64,000 nucleotides of DNA, from positions 62,001-126,000 of the forward strand of contig WHUZ01000125.1 of NCBI GenBank assembly GCA_015179045.1, written 5' to 3'. Origin of the DNA: Kalaharituber pfeilii. Its lineage: Eukaryota; Ascomycota; Pezizomycetes; Pezizales; Pezizaceae. The position numbers and the translations under genes are program-made. Every line of letters starts with the position of its first letter. Positions within the stretch are counted from its first letter, which is position 1. Under the pieces are notes generated by a model. It searched no databases and was not told the DNA's origin. It saw only the letters and a program-made list of their open reading frames with translations. Of the stretch, positions 11,441 through 21,780 are shown piece by piece.

Positions 11441-13260
11441 GACAGGGAGTCCTATTAGGTTGAGTAAGGTCCCTATCTAGTTTTCTGAATCAGATAAATC
11501 TGTTATTCTCTTAGACTTATTGATAGCCTATATCTTAAAATGGCTAAAGTCTACTCTCTTCTTTCTAGGCTGTGAACTTCTTGACTCCAGGGCTTTTACT
11601 TTCCCTTTGTCTTCTTTCTTCAGCCTATTCGGTTTCTCCTCTTCTATTTCCTATATTCTTTAGTTCTAGCACTTCTTCTCCCAGTATAAGGTAACCTTAT
11701 ACCTACTTTTTCTGCATTTCAAGCATTAGTATTTTACTCTCCTTTCTTGAATCAGTTCTTTAGGAATGTTATTAGTTTTCTTGCTCTTTGGGGAGGAGGA
11801 GGCTATATCTTTATAGATAGAGCCACTACTAGTGGGAGTGTTTGTCTTAGTGGTAGAAGGAGTAGAGTACTTGTTTCTAGGTTTGCTCAGGGCGTTGGCA
11901 ATAGAAACTGCTTTCTTGTTCCATTGATTTCAATTGCTTTGACACTCAGGATAGCCAGCTAGAAGGTTTTAGACATCTTTCCAAATGTTTTCAGAAATAT
12001 AGAAGATGAGGATAGAATCAGAGACCTTTGTCATACTATTGAACTCATCAATTTCAATTAAGAAGTCCTGCATTCTACCTCACTGCTTATGTGTCTGAAT
12101 TTTTCGAGCAGTCTCAGCAATAGCTGAGGAGCTCTGAAAGGTCATTTGCAGTAGGGTAAGAGCCATAGCATATAAGGCTAGGGAGTTCCAACGAAAAAAG
12201 GTGAGAGCAGGACCCTTCAAGTGAGAGGTGAACATGTCAATACATTCATTGTTGTCAATAATTCTTGAGCTTCTAATCTATCATTAGACTAGGTAGAGAA
12301 AGTTGTTAAGCTTCTTGGCATCTCCATCAAACTTATCTGGAGGGAAAATCTTCACAGGAGGAGTAGAAGGAGGAGGAGGAGAAAGATCCTATGGCAATGT
12401 TTGACTCATAGGAAATCGAAGGGGTAGGGGAAGAGGAGGTGTTAGGTCCCAAACCTGGTGGGAGCTGAGAGGAGGGGCATGAGGAGGAGTACCAGCACCA
12501 CCAGTGCCTAGTGAAGGAGAACCTCTAGGAGACCTTTCTCTAGTAGAGGGTACTGAATATTGCTGCTGTGGTGTAGATACTGGCTAGAATATTGCCTGCT
12601 GAAGCATTTGGCTCTGCACATTTGCCAGTGCTTAGGCCAGGCCATTCAATGTGGCCTATAACTCTTACTGATTCTGTAAAAGAGGGGTTGATATATTACC
12701 TTAGAAGGCTCCTACTAAGGTATCTATTTGGTCATATACTTAGGACAGGTGATTGCTCAGTTCACTATAATACTAGTTTACAAAGTCCTTAATCTACTGA
12801 TTTCTTTTTGCTTGCTCCATTCAGAGATTTACTATGTTAGTAGAGGCTTGCTCGGCCTCTGTTTTTACTTCAATAGTTTGTCCTACAGCTGCTAGTTAAT
12901 GAACTTTCTTTCTGAGTATACAGCTGACACGAGAGTAATGAGGTGTCGAGGAGTAGATTCTAAAGGTTCCGCTTATTTCAGGCAGGCAGTCTTGTTACTG
13001 CTTTCTTTTGGATATATTAGCAAGGTCGGTATAGCTAAGTACTAGGCTGCTATGAGTGCTTCTTATATCATCATTATCTTGATCATCATCATCATATGTG
13101 GAGAGGGCAGGGAGGGGTTTTGGTTAGAAATGCTATGATGCATATTCTCTTGCCAACTCCTGTGTCACTAGAGAGAGGTCACTCCAAGTAAGTGAAAGAG
13201 TTGATAATCCTTCTTGAGCTGACATTATAAGGTAAGGTAGGTGTAGAAGAAGTAGTATAA
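11441..13260 (-). pseudogene. B gag (RIP-decayed)
   Basis: Aligned by position and local similarity to A1 gag. The reverse complement of about 12305-12345 gives the same capsid entry (GEMxKKLNNFLYLV-like, from DGDxxxLDNFLS). A Gly/Glu-coding GGAGGAG tract follows towards 12360-12440 and a Ser-rich stretch lies at 11770-11900. No continuous frame remains. The ~250 bases next to the 5' LTR (about 13010-13260) hold no recognisable domain and would be the leader. Confidence 0.6.
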
Positions 13261-13956
13261 TGTTACAAGTATGAGATACTAGGCTCCAGTGGGCGCTGGA
13301 AGGCACTAGATATTATGGCTATAGAGGTGTATACATAATGGGCCAAAAGAACCATAGAGATGGATATACTACAGGCCAGAATGGCTATGAAGGTATATGT
13401 GTGGCAGGCCAGAGTAGCTACAGAGGTATATATACAGCAAGCCAGAATAGCTTTGAAGGTATATATAGCAGGCAGAAAGGATAGCTATTTGGTATGGAGC
13501 GTACAGTAGAGTGAAGTGATTTATGGGCATAATAAGGAAATGATAGGTTTCAGAGCAATAGAGAACTAGAATATTACTTATGTCTTGATTCTTTAACTAT
13601 TCTATCACCTGTACTTAAATAGACTAAGTATATTATATATGACTAGGCAAGCAAATAAAGAAACAGCAGTTCAATAATGCTAATAACCATAACTAAGAAA
13701 TATACAATGTAGTACAGATGCTAGATAATAATATGTACTAGAGCATGTATGCATATTAGCTTCATAAACTGAGTGCTAGGTATAAAGAACCTTACAATCA
13801 ATAGTGACATACACTTTTTTAATACTACCCTATTCCAATACAAAGAATCTTCTGCCAAGTCTAATAAGTAATTAGTCTAGTCTAATGGCACTGGCCTTAT
13901 TAAGGATTTAGGGTAAGTATTTCTCTGCTCAAGTAAGTCTCACCTTAGGTATAATA
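13261..13956 (-). repeat. B 5' LTR (right)
   Basis: TGTTACAAGTATGAGATAC to GGTATAATA, 696 bp, paired with 1183-1881 (699 bp) and followed by the TSD ATAGT. It contains about four ~35-bp internal repeats of the GGCCAGAATGGCTATGAAGG type between 13340 and 13480. Confidence 0.88.
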
Positions 13957-14680
13957 ATAGTATAGTCCAGTTCATATGTCTTTATATACTAGTTTGCTTG
14001 CTGGGACTTGAGCTTCTGCTTAATAGTGATATATTTGAGACCATAGTAATCAATATAGATATTGATGTGTATGCCTTATAAGCAAGTAATTCATTTCTTA
14101 AAGTATTCAATAATTGCCAATAGCTCAGATAGTGTAATTTCGTTTGTCTGCGTTGAGGGCTCATGAGTAGATATTGACTTAGTATAGCATTATCATTCCA
14201 TTCTTCTTATGGTATTAGAGAGAGTGCTGGCAAGAGCTTAGTAAGATGTACTAATTTTTATAATCATCTTCAGGGTTCTATCCCATGATTATTCTAAAGG
14301 TTCTATCTATTGGGTGGAGTACTAATGTATCGGTTTCTATGATCACCTTCAAGGTTCTATATTATGATTACCTATAAAGTTTTATTCTATGATTGCCTTC
14401 AGAGTTTTATCCTATAAGCAGAGTACTAGAGTGAATAGGAATGCTTACTTGAGTTCATTGAATGACTGCTGTTGTGTGTTATCATATAAATATAGTATGT
14501 TGCTTGTGAGAGAGGTAAGTAGTTTTTACTTTGGCACTATAGTTTTTAATGAAATAGTATAGTATTTGGCCAGTTGGTAATGGTATTAAGCTTGTAGCTA
14601 TTAATAGTATAGCCAAGCAAGACTATTTCTTGTATAGCTAGTTTGTAGTCAAGTAGTAGTTGTAGGACCTGTTCTATGGT
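13957..14680 (-). pseudogene. gypsy element E, RNase H and RT C-terminus
   Basis: Continues element E after the B insertion. On the minus strand, 14560-14680 reads VLQLLLDYKLAIQ followed by LLGYTI and TNWPNT, the RT C-terminal block (FLGYTI...WPxP). Then 13982-14164 reads LLNTLRNELLAYKAY, the RNase H ELLA helix region. C2 is inserted in the RT; E resumes at 28597. The tract 14270-14420 has three to four repeats of a TCTATGATTACCTTCAGGGTT-like ~40-bp unit. Confidence 0.6.
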
Positions 14681-15318
14681 TAGTATAGGATACATTGAGG
14701 GTAAGCCATTTACTAAATAACTAAGTATACTGCAAAATAGAATTAAATATAAGTCACGAAAAATAAGGTAGCTAAGGTAGTAAGAAAGCTTTATATTTGT
14801 TAGGATTAAGTTCCGGGTTCTTGCTTTTCTAACTCTAGAAGGTCAGGCTTCTATTTATACAAAATGTAGTTCTTTAAAGCTGTTAACAAATTCAGCTTGA
14901 ATAGATTCTGGAGATTAAGTCAGACTCTGAAAAATACTAAGTAATAGCCTTTCTTTTTGACCAACTTTTATAATAAATTCTAGTACAATAAATACGAGAA
15001 CTTGAAACCTCTAATGCAGGCCTCTATCTAAAAATACTATGATAACTCTAATCCCTATACAAAGATCAATAATATAAGAAAATAAGAAAAGGTTATCATA
15101 CAATGAATAGTACAACAGAAGCTACTGAAAGAGTTAGTAACCAAGATTGCTAATCTTAGTAGTTACTTACTTCTTAACTGAAGAAGTTCCACTACCACAG
15201 ACCTGACTAGTATCCAATTAGCTAAACTTCTGACTGGTAGGCTTTATAATTGGTAGTAGCTTTTGACAACACTTAAATAAGATAATGTTATAGCATGAGA
15301 ATAGTTATACTTGTAATA
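14681..15318 (-). repeat. C2 3' LTR (left)
   Basis: Matches the C1 LTRs in reverse complement along its full 638 bp. It starts TAGTATAGGATACATTG (consensus TGTTACGGGATACGTTG) and ends CTTGTAATA. The adjacent purine tract on the minus strand (reverse complement of 15319-15336, ending AAGAGAAGTAC) is the expected polypurine tract. Confidence 0.9.
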
Positions 15319-16458
15319 GTACTTCTCTTATTAGAGCACATATTCCGAGTGCTTGTTAGCTATTACTCTTTAATTGCTTAAAAGAATATACGCCATACAG
15401 CTTAGCATTAGTAGATCTCTTACTTTGACCTTAGCAACTTATTTTGCTATGATCGTACTCAAGCTAATATTCTATAATGTCCTGACTATAGGCTATGCCT
15501 CTAATTAGTCTTTGACATTGAAGGTAGTTGGTAAGTGCTTTACCTATTTATTATAAGATATGCTACTATATTTATAGTGTCTTGACCCTTTAAATACTTT
15601 TCTGTTTGATACCTTGGTGTGTATCTAGGATAAGTATTAATACTTTATGAACCTAAGTTCATAGATTAGGTCCATGCCATACCTTTATAACAGATATATC
15701 TGTACTCTAGGTCGGTAACTTGACTGCATTTCTAACTTCTCTTTCTGTTTATTCCTGATTGCCCTAATTTGGCTTGTTTTTCTTTATCAGGGTATCATTT
15801 GCAGAATTCTTTAAGTGTATCTACTAGTGATCTATCATCTATTAATAGTTCACCTAGACTTTTTTATATTGCCTCTTTAGGCCGATAACCTTCCCACTAC
15901 ACAAGGTACTCTAGTGTCTTCTTAGTACCATTGTATCATACATCAGTGATGGAGGCTATGAAGTATTCTTCCTCGCCTTCTTGCATTAGTGGGAATAGTT
16001 GATCGGATAGAGAATTGAGAGTAGATGTTTTGAATAGTTCGAGCAATAAAACATGAAAGACAGAGTATATCTTCAAGTTGTATGGTAACTTAAGCTTGAA
16101 AGAATATTTGCCTATTGCTTTCTTAGTAGTGAAAGGTCTGATCAACTTAGCGTCGAGTTTCTTGGAAGGTCTTTTTGTTAAGATATTTTTAACATTGAGT
16201 ATAACTTTGTTTCCTTCCTTGAAATCGGTTTGTCGAGTGTGATGTTGGTCATACTACTTAGCTACTTGTTCAATTTATTTGTTCAGTTCCTTATAAATCT
16301 ATTCCTATTCTCCTATGAGTTCTTCTGAGGATACATTGAAAGCTTCTTCCTTATTGATGGTATCAACAAGGGGGTAAAAGCCATAGTTGGCATAGAAAGG
16401 TGAGCTTTTAGTAGAGCTATGTTGTGCATTATTGTATGTGAACTCTGCGAGGAGTAAG
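15319..16458 (-). pseudogene. C2 integrase C-terminus, GPY/F and chromodomain region
   Basis: On the minus strand 15936-16145 reads IRPFTTKKAIGKYSFKLKLP followed by YNLKIYSVFHVLLLE and EEEYFIASITDV. It is nearly the same as the C1 integrase tail (GPY/F module leading into a chromodomain). The rest of the chromodomain, at about 15790-15930, is broken by stops. Some 410 bases between it and the LTR (15319-15780) are 3' non-coding and match C1 46326-46736. The upstream part of integrase is cut at 16458 by element T and continues at 21980. Confidence 0.8.
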
Positions 16459-16478
16459 CATCAGCAAAAATAATTTTT
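16459..16478 (+). repeat. Element T left terminal inverted repeat
   Basis: CATCAGCAAAAATAATTTTT, identical in reverse complement to 21960-21979. Beyond 20 bp both sides are GC-rich (CCGCCCAGG at left, GGCTGGGCG at right) but no longer match exactly. Confidence 0.88.
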
Positions 16479-16559
16479 TCCGCCCAGGTGCACCAGGTGC
16501 ACTGGGCACATAGGGCGCTCCTAATGTAAACTCATGCCCTCGGCGTAGCTCTTTTAACA

Positions 16560-16800
16560 CATACGTTGTGGGCGCACGACCTCTATTGCTGGCAGCATCA
16601 ACGCATCTCCCTTCACACTCACATTGTGAGCGCACGCTGCCTATTTGCTAGTAGTATAGACGCATGACCATTAACACTCACATTGTGAGCACATGCTGTC
16701 TATTTGCAAGCAGTACGAGTGCATGACCATTAACACTAACATTGTGAGCGCAAAATCTCTATTTGCCAGCAGTGTGGGTGTAATCACAGTTAACTTCAAC
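16560..16800 (+). repeat. 59-bp tandem repeat block in T
   Basis: About four copies. The marker ACATTGTGAG recurs at 16621, 16680 and 16739, exactly 59 bp apart, and a diverged copy starts near 16562 (ACGTTGTGGGCGC). Each unit also carries CTATTTGCxAGCAGT and GCATGACCATTAACACT. No coding sense is inferred. Confidence 0.85.
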
Positions 16801-17094
16801 ATCTCAGGCGTCAGCATGTTGACCATATATGTGCTCAACTCTGCTGGAATAAGATGCTCCGCTCACGATGGGTTGGATATTGTAACCATCACCTGTAGTA
16901 GAATATAGTGCTTGCATACTTGCGCTTATTGTATTCCACACTTGCTCATATATCCCAATATGCAATTATGCAGCAATTTATCAATTTATTGAATGACGAC
17001 TAAAACTATGTACAAATTCCCATGCCCACTACACCCACATCATCATCGAATTGGCCTGAAGCTGCTGCTCACTGTAGGCTTGCTGTTGAAATTG

Positions 17095-18090
17095 CACTGC
17101 CGAGGTCTGCCATACCTGTCAAATTCATCGTATTCTGCAGTATATCATGCCGCCGAGGTCTGCCATACCTGTCAAATTCAGCATATTCTGCAGTATATCG
17201 TGCTGTTGAGAGGGGCCTGCCATACTTGTCAATAAAACCCATACCACAGGATATGGCACCGTCAAGAGGGGCCTGCCATAGCTGTTAAATTCAGCTCATT
17301 CTGACTGATCACACGCCATCGAGAGGGCCCCTCGTCATAGCCTGCCAGGTGGCACGCATGTAATGAAATAAAAAAAAAAAAAAAAAAACGAGAGGGCCTG
17401 TCATACCTATTAAATTGAGCTTATGGTGCTATATCGCGCGCTGGCGAGAGAGGCTGCCATACCTGTTAATTGCGCCCATTCTGTGGCATGTCGAGCACCA
17501 AGAGATGCTGCCATACTTTAACAGAGCTTATTCTGCAGCATATCAAGCACCGTCGAGAGGGCCTGCCATACCTGTTAAGTTGAGCTCATGTTGCCATATC
17601 GCGCACCGGCAAGAGAGGCTGCCATACCTGTTAATTGAGCCCATTCTGTGGCATGTCGAGCGCTGAGAGAGGCTGCCATACCTGTTAATAGAGCTCATTC
17701 TGTAGCATATCAAGCGCCGTCGAGAGGGCCTGCCATACCTGTTAAGTGGAGCTCATATTACCATATCGCGCGCCAGTAAGAGGGGCTGCCATAGCTGTTA
17801 ATTGAGCCCATTCTATAGCATGTCAAGCGCCGAGAGAGGCTACCATACCTGTTAACAGAGCTCAGTCTATAGCATATCGAACGCCGTCGAGAGGGCCTGC
17901 TATACCTGTTAAGTTGAGCTCATATTACCATATCACGCACCGGCGAGAGGGGCTGCCATACCTGTTAATTGAGCCCATTCTATAGCATGTCGAGCACCGA
18001 GAGAGGCTACCATACCTGTTAACAGAGCTCAGGCTATAGCATATCGAGCGCCATCGAGAGGGCCTGCTATACTTGTTAAGTTGAGCTCAT
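17095..18090 (+). repeat. Satellite array, left arm of T (167-bp higher-order repeat)
   Basis: Degenerate ~55-60-bp monomers with the core GCCATACCTGTTAA. Three monomer types follow one another: one ending ATGTTGCCATATCGCGC, one with CATTCTGTGGCATGTCGAGC, one with CATTCTGTAGCATATCAAGC. The first type starts at 17565, 17732, 17899 and 18066, a constant spacing of 167 bp, with a 165-bp step from 17400. A run of 19 A at 17370-17388 interrupts the array. Open frames across it arise because 57-bp monomers hold 19 codons and are not evidence of protein. Confidence 0.9.
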
Positions 18091-18496
18091 GTTGTGTCAT
18101 ATGGACAGAAGCAAATGGATGACCACCTGGCCTTCAGGTGTGAGGAGGTGGAATACCCAGTAAGATGGGAAAAGTGGGAAGATACGGATGAGAAAGAGTG
18201 GAAGGAAAAGGATGAGGTAGATGTACTCGAGCACTGGGGAGTTTTTCGGGTCGCTGAAATTCTAAAGGAGGAGGGGATGAATTTTCCTTTGTTCGAGCGT
18301 GGTGGCAGAGGCACAGCATAGTTATTTTAATTAGTGGGTCAGGGTGTGCTCGGAGAGTAGACTAAGGTGGTTTTTCGCATGTAGAGAAGGTGGCAGAGGG
18401 ATACTGTAGTTAGACAAGCCTGCCTCCGGCTTTGAGGGTTTAGACCCAGGGGCCCAGCTAGGCGTATGCGAGGCCACGTTTAAAAAAAAAAAAAAA
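18091..18496 (+). other. Possible retroposed transcript with poly(A) in T
   Basis: The satellite monomer stops at 18091 and resumes at about 18500 (CACCGTCAAG). The inserted ~400 bp is not satellite, has an open frame at its start (18115-18321) and ends in TTT followed by about 15 A (18482-18496). This is what an inserted polyadenylated RNA copy would look like. A poor internal duplication (GGTGGCAGAG at about 18300 and 18389) is present. No clear flanking TSD is visible, so a simple DNA insertion next to an A-run is an alternative. Confidence 0.4.
18115..18321 (+). CDS. Hypothetical acidic ORF in element T, 68 codons
   Basis: From ATG at 18115 to TAG at 18319-18321. The open frame runs back to an in-frame TGA at 18082, with no earlier ATG. 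The predicted peptide is rich in Glu, Asp, Lys and Trp (WEKWEDTDEKEWKEKDE, then a hydrophobic-charged tail LEHWGVFRVAEIL). It has no membrane segment, signal peptide or motif that I recognise. It is the only non-satellite, non-RIPped open frame in T. It may be a fragment of a captured host transcript; chance openness over 200 bp cannot be excluded. Confidence 0.3.
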   Translation: MDDHLAFRCEEVEYPVRWEKWEDTDEKEWKEKDEVDVLEHWGVFRVAEILKEEGMNFPLFERGGRGTA

Positions 18497-18541
18497 CAAG
18501 GCACCGTCAAGTGGAAAGAGTTATACCTATCAGATTTACCA

Positions 18542-18823
18542 TATTAACTCACTTAAGAGGTAAAATAAAAACGCGCACTTTGGTGGTCTTGGTAAGCCTC
18601 TTAGCACCACTGCACGTGTAGTAGGCACGGGCACACTGAATTACCGTGATGCTAGCCTCAACAGCATGGAGACTGATAGTGACGTAACTCCCAAAAAAAG
18701 AAAAAAGAAAAACAAAATACCCATATTGTACCAAAGGGCGTGCTAGTGCGATCAATAGCACCCGTAGTTCGGCCAAGACTACACTAGCGCACGTTTGTGT
18801 TTTACCTCTTAAGTGAGTTAATA
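18542..18823. mobile_element. MITE-like element inside T
   Basis: Terminal inverted repeats TTAACTCACTTAAGAGGTAA at 18544 and (inverted) ending 18821, with similarity extending about 45-50 bp inwards (CGCGCACTTTGGTGGTCTTGG against CGTGCGCTAGTGTAGTCTTGG). TA lies at 18542-18543 and 18822-18823, consistent with a TA target duplication; TTAA is an alternative because the ends are palindromic. The core is about 278 bp with no coding capacity. Tc1/mariner-like mobilisation is only an inference from the TA. Confidence 0.75.
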
Positions 18824-18844
18824 CAGTAGTTCATTGTGCGCCGT

Positions 18845-19780
18845 TTCAACTGGCAACCCGGAAACATACTAAGTCACAGCCCATCACATACATATTATAC
18901 TGCGGCAGTGTAAACCGGCAACCCGGAAATGTACTAATCCATATACTACTGGGGTCTGCCTGCCGACCCATGTGAACAGCAATTAGTGGCTGTAGTAGCC
19001 GACCGGTGGTCTGATGAGTGGCCCTGTGAGCCGCCAAATGAGAAGCCCCTTTGCGATGGTGTAGGCTTCGTCTCAATTGAGCAATATCCTAAGAGGGCAT
19101 TTTTGGGATACTGTGATCTTGCCAGATTCAGAAAATTGACTGCTCTGAAGATGTCAGGCATATCAGGCAGGCCTATTAGGTATATTGAGCACACACATGA
19201 GAGATTGGGCGTATTGAACATATGAGTATATTGAGTATGCATATCAGGTATTGCGTGCGTCTATGAGAGATTGGGCAAACTAGGTACATTGGGCATATTG
19301 GACATGTTGAGTATGTGGAGCGCACACTTCTCACTAGTATATTGACTCTTGAGTATAACAAGTAAATCAGGATGCTGACAACTGTGTAGTATGCCGAATA
19401 TCTCATACATGCTGATATGTACACTCAACATGCTGGGGATACCCAGTATCTTATACGCGTGCTCAATAGCTTGATATGCCTGATATGCCCAATACCTTCA
19501 GGTATCTCATACATGCACTCAATATATTGAATATGTCTGATATGCCTAATATCTTCAGGTATCTCATATGCATGCTCAGGCCATGGCCACACGGTGAGCC
19601 ATAGCCGCTTGTCAGGCTAGTCCTTAGGCTGTCATTGGACCACTCATTGCCCATTTATTGGGTCGGCCAGTACAGCCATTTGTAGGTGTTTACATGGGTC
19701 GGCTGGCAGACCATATAGTACGATATGGGCTTGATGGGCTCTGGTTTAGTACATTTCCGGGCTGCCGATTAAGACTGCCA
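18845..19780. repeat. Inverted-repeat unit with internal tandem repeats, centre of T
   Basis: Left copies at about 18850-18900 and 18904-18985 (GGCAACCCGGAAATGTACTAA, then GTCTGCCTGCCGACCCATGT) face an inverted copy at about 19690-19775. The interior holds AT/TG-rich repeats, including a 57-bp unit with CTTCAGGTATCTCATA at 19496 and 19553. The left end is duplicated: the outer copy matches the right end better in its CAGAGCCCATCA part. No transposase is seen. Open frames here (18846-19242, 19176-19424) overlap on both strands and look fortuitous. Confidence 0.65.
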
Positions 19781-20124
19781 GATCCACAGTAGGATGAGAC
19801 TCGCCATAGCCTATGAGAGGGCTTGCAAGAAATGAAATGAAAAAAAAAAGGTAGTATGAGAACTATGGTATGGGCTAGTCTCGTGCCCAGCTGCTATAGG
19901 CACACGTGATTTATGTATTATTATTTTTTTCATATTGCGACGCTAGGAGCACGAGACTAGGTATGGGCGTTGATCAGTGCACGCCATTTTTTTTTTTTTT
20001 TTCTATCACGCTTCCCCGCTTGCAGCCCTAAGCCATGGCAGGGTATAACACGCCGGTTGACAGTGCCGGAATTACCTCTCATCGAATTCAGCTGCTGACG
20101 CGCTGAGAACGTGTTGTTTACAGC

Positions 20125-21380
20125 TCAATATAACAGGTATGGCAGGCCCTCTCGGCAGCATGATCTGCTGCCGAATGAGCACTGTTAACAGGTATGGCAG
20201 CCCCTCTCGCCAGCGCGCGATATGGTAACATGAGCTGAACTTAGCAGGTATGGCAGGCCCTCTCGACAGCGCTCGATATGCTACTGAATAAACTCTGTTA
20301 GCAGGTATGGCAGCCCCTCTCGCTGGCACGCGATATGGCAACATGAGCTCAGCTTAACAGGTATGGCAGGCCCTCTCGACAGTGCTCTATTAATAGGTAT
20401 GGCAGGCCCTCTCGACGGCGCGCGATATGGCAACATGAGCTCAATTAACAGGTATGGCAGGTCCCTCTCGACGGCGCGATATGCTGCAGGACAAGGTCTT
20501 TTAACAGGTATGGCAGGCCCTCTCGGCGGTACGATATGCTGCAGAATGAGTACTATTAACAGGTATGGCAGCCCCTCTCGCCGGTACGTGATATGGCAAC
20601 ATGAGCTCAGCTTAACAGGTATGGTAGGCCCTCTCGATGGCGTTCGATATACTACAGAATGAGCTCTGTTAACAGGTATGGCAGGCCCTCTCGACGGTGC
20701 TCGATATACTACAGAATGAGCTCTGTTAACAGGTATGGCAGGCCCTCTCGACGGCACGCGATATGGCAACATGAGCTCAATTAACAGGTATGGCAGGTCC
20801 CTCTTGATGGCGCGATATACTGCAGAACAAGGTCTTTTAACAGGTATGGCAGGCCCCTCTTACCGGTGCGATATACTACAGAATGAACCCTATTGACAGG
20901 TACGGAAGGTCCCACTCATGGTGTGCGATATGCTGCAGAATGAGCTCTCTTAACAGGTATGGCACGTCCCTCTCGATAGCGCGATGTGCTGCAGAACAAG
21001 GTCTTTTAACAGGTACGGCAGGCTCCTTTCAACAGCGCGCGATATGCTGCAGAAGAAGGTCTTTTAACAGGTATGGCAGGCCCCTCTTACCGACGCAATA
21101 TGCTACAGAATGAGCCCTATTGACAGGTATGGTAGGTTCCACTCGTGGTGCGCGATATATTGCAGAATGAGCTCTGTTAACAGGTATGGCAGGCCCTTTC
21201 GATGGTGCGCGATATGGCAATATGAGCTCAATTGATAGGTATGACAGGTCTCTCTCGATGGTGCGATATGCTGCAGAAGGAGTACTATTAACAGGTATGG
21301 CAGGCCCTCTCAATGACGTGCGATATGCTGCAGAATGTGCTCTGTTAAGAGGTATCGAGATACACTACACCAAGCAGAAT
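20125..21380 (-). repeat. Satellite array, right arm of T (inverted orientation)
   Basis: The same satellite as 17095-18090 but in reverse complement: monomers TTAACAGGTATGGCAGGCCCTCTCGACGG followed by GATATGGCAACATGAGCTCA or GATATGCTGCAGAATGAGCTC. About 20 monomers of 54-60 bp are present, less regularly ordered than in the left arm. The two arrays could pair to form a very large hairpin with a ~2-kb loop. A 163-codon minus-strand frame (20281-20772) is a repeat translation with the unit RGPAIPVNRAHSVVYRAPS, not a supported gene. Confidence 0.9.
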
Positions 21381-21780
21381 TTGACAGGTATAGCAGGCTG
21401 TTGCAGCGAGATGTGGCAAAATGGGCTATATTATATGCAGAGGCTAGAGCCGTGGGATGATAGATAATGGCACCGCATGCTGAGATGATGAAAGAGCACC
21501 TATATATAGATCATGATAGCTAGAAATACATAATCAGTTCTCAAAATGAGTGTGGCATTTACAGTAACTAGTACTGTCATGATTATTTTGGTAGCTAGCC
21601 TATTTACAGTAGACGGCCTTATATTTGTATAGGTTCCTATACCGACGTTGAGAGTAAGTATGCTGTGATATTGAAAGGTATTATTAAGTGTACACTAAGA
21701 GCATTGGTAGGCAGTGAATTTGATTGTATCAGGGGCAGTAGGGCATAGTGAGTGGGTGCATCATATGTGGAGAGGTACAA
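21380..21780. other. Unique-looking spacer of T
   Basis: About 400 bp between the right satellite array and the subterminal repeats. It has mixed composition, is not RIPped, and shows no open frame or repeat that I can recognise. Confidence 0.5.

Larger units (their letters stand above)
1183..13956 (-). mobile_element. Ty3/gypsy retrotransposon B, interrupted by A1
   Basis: Bounded by related LTRs at 1183-1881 and 13261-13956 and flanked by a perfect 5-bp TSD ATAGT (1178-1182 and 13957-13961). Orientation is minus: a purine tract (reverse complement of 1882-1891, GGGGGGTAA) abuts the left LTR as expected for a polypurine tract before a 3' LTR, and gag lies at the right. Without the nested A1 it would be about 6.9 kb. 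The insertion lies within element E between its integrase and RNase H regions. Many transition-type stops make it non-coding. Confidence 0.9.

Noticed and set aside
16993..17666. Plus-strand frames with GLPYLSNSAYSAVY-like repeats
   Set aside because: Also satellite translations, present in more than one frame at once, so not evidence of a repeat protein.
18134..18319. Minus-strand frame opposite the acidic ORF of T
   Set aside because: Overlaps the plus-strand frame completely and is Ser/Pro/His-rich as expected for an antisense translation of Glu/Gly codons.
20281..20772. 163-codon minus-strand open frame
   Set aside because: It is a translation of the inverted satellite array; monomers of 54-57 bp keep a frame open (unit RGPAIPVNRAHSVVYRAPS). 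No start context or conservation beyond the DNA repeat.
17095..21380. CRISPR array
   Set aside because: Repeats are contiguous, degenerate satellite monomers in a eukaryotic repeat context; there are no identical short repeats separated by unique spacers and no cas genes.
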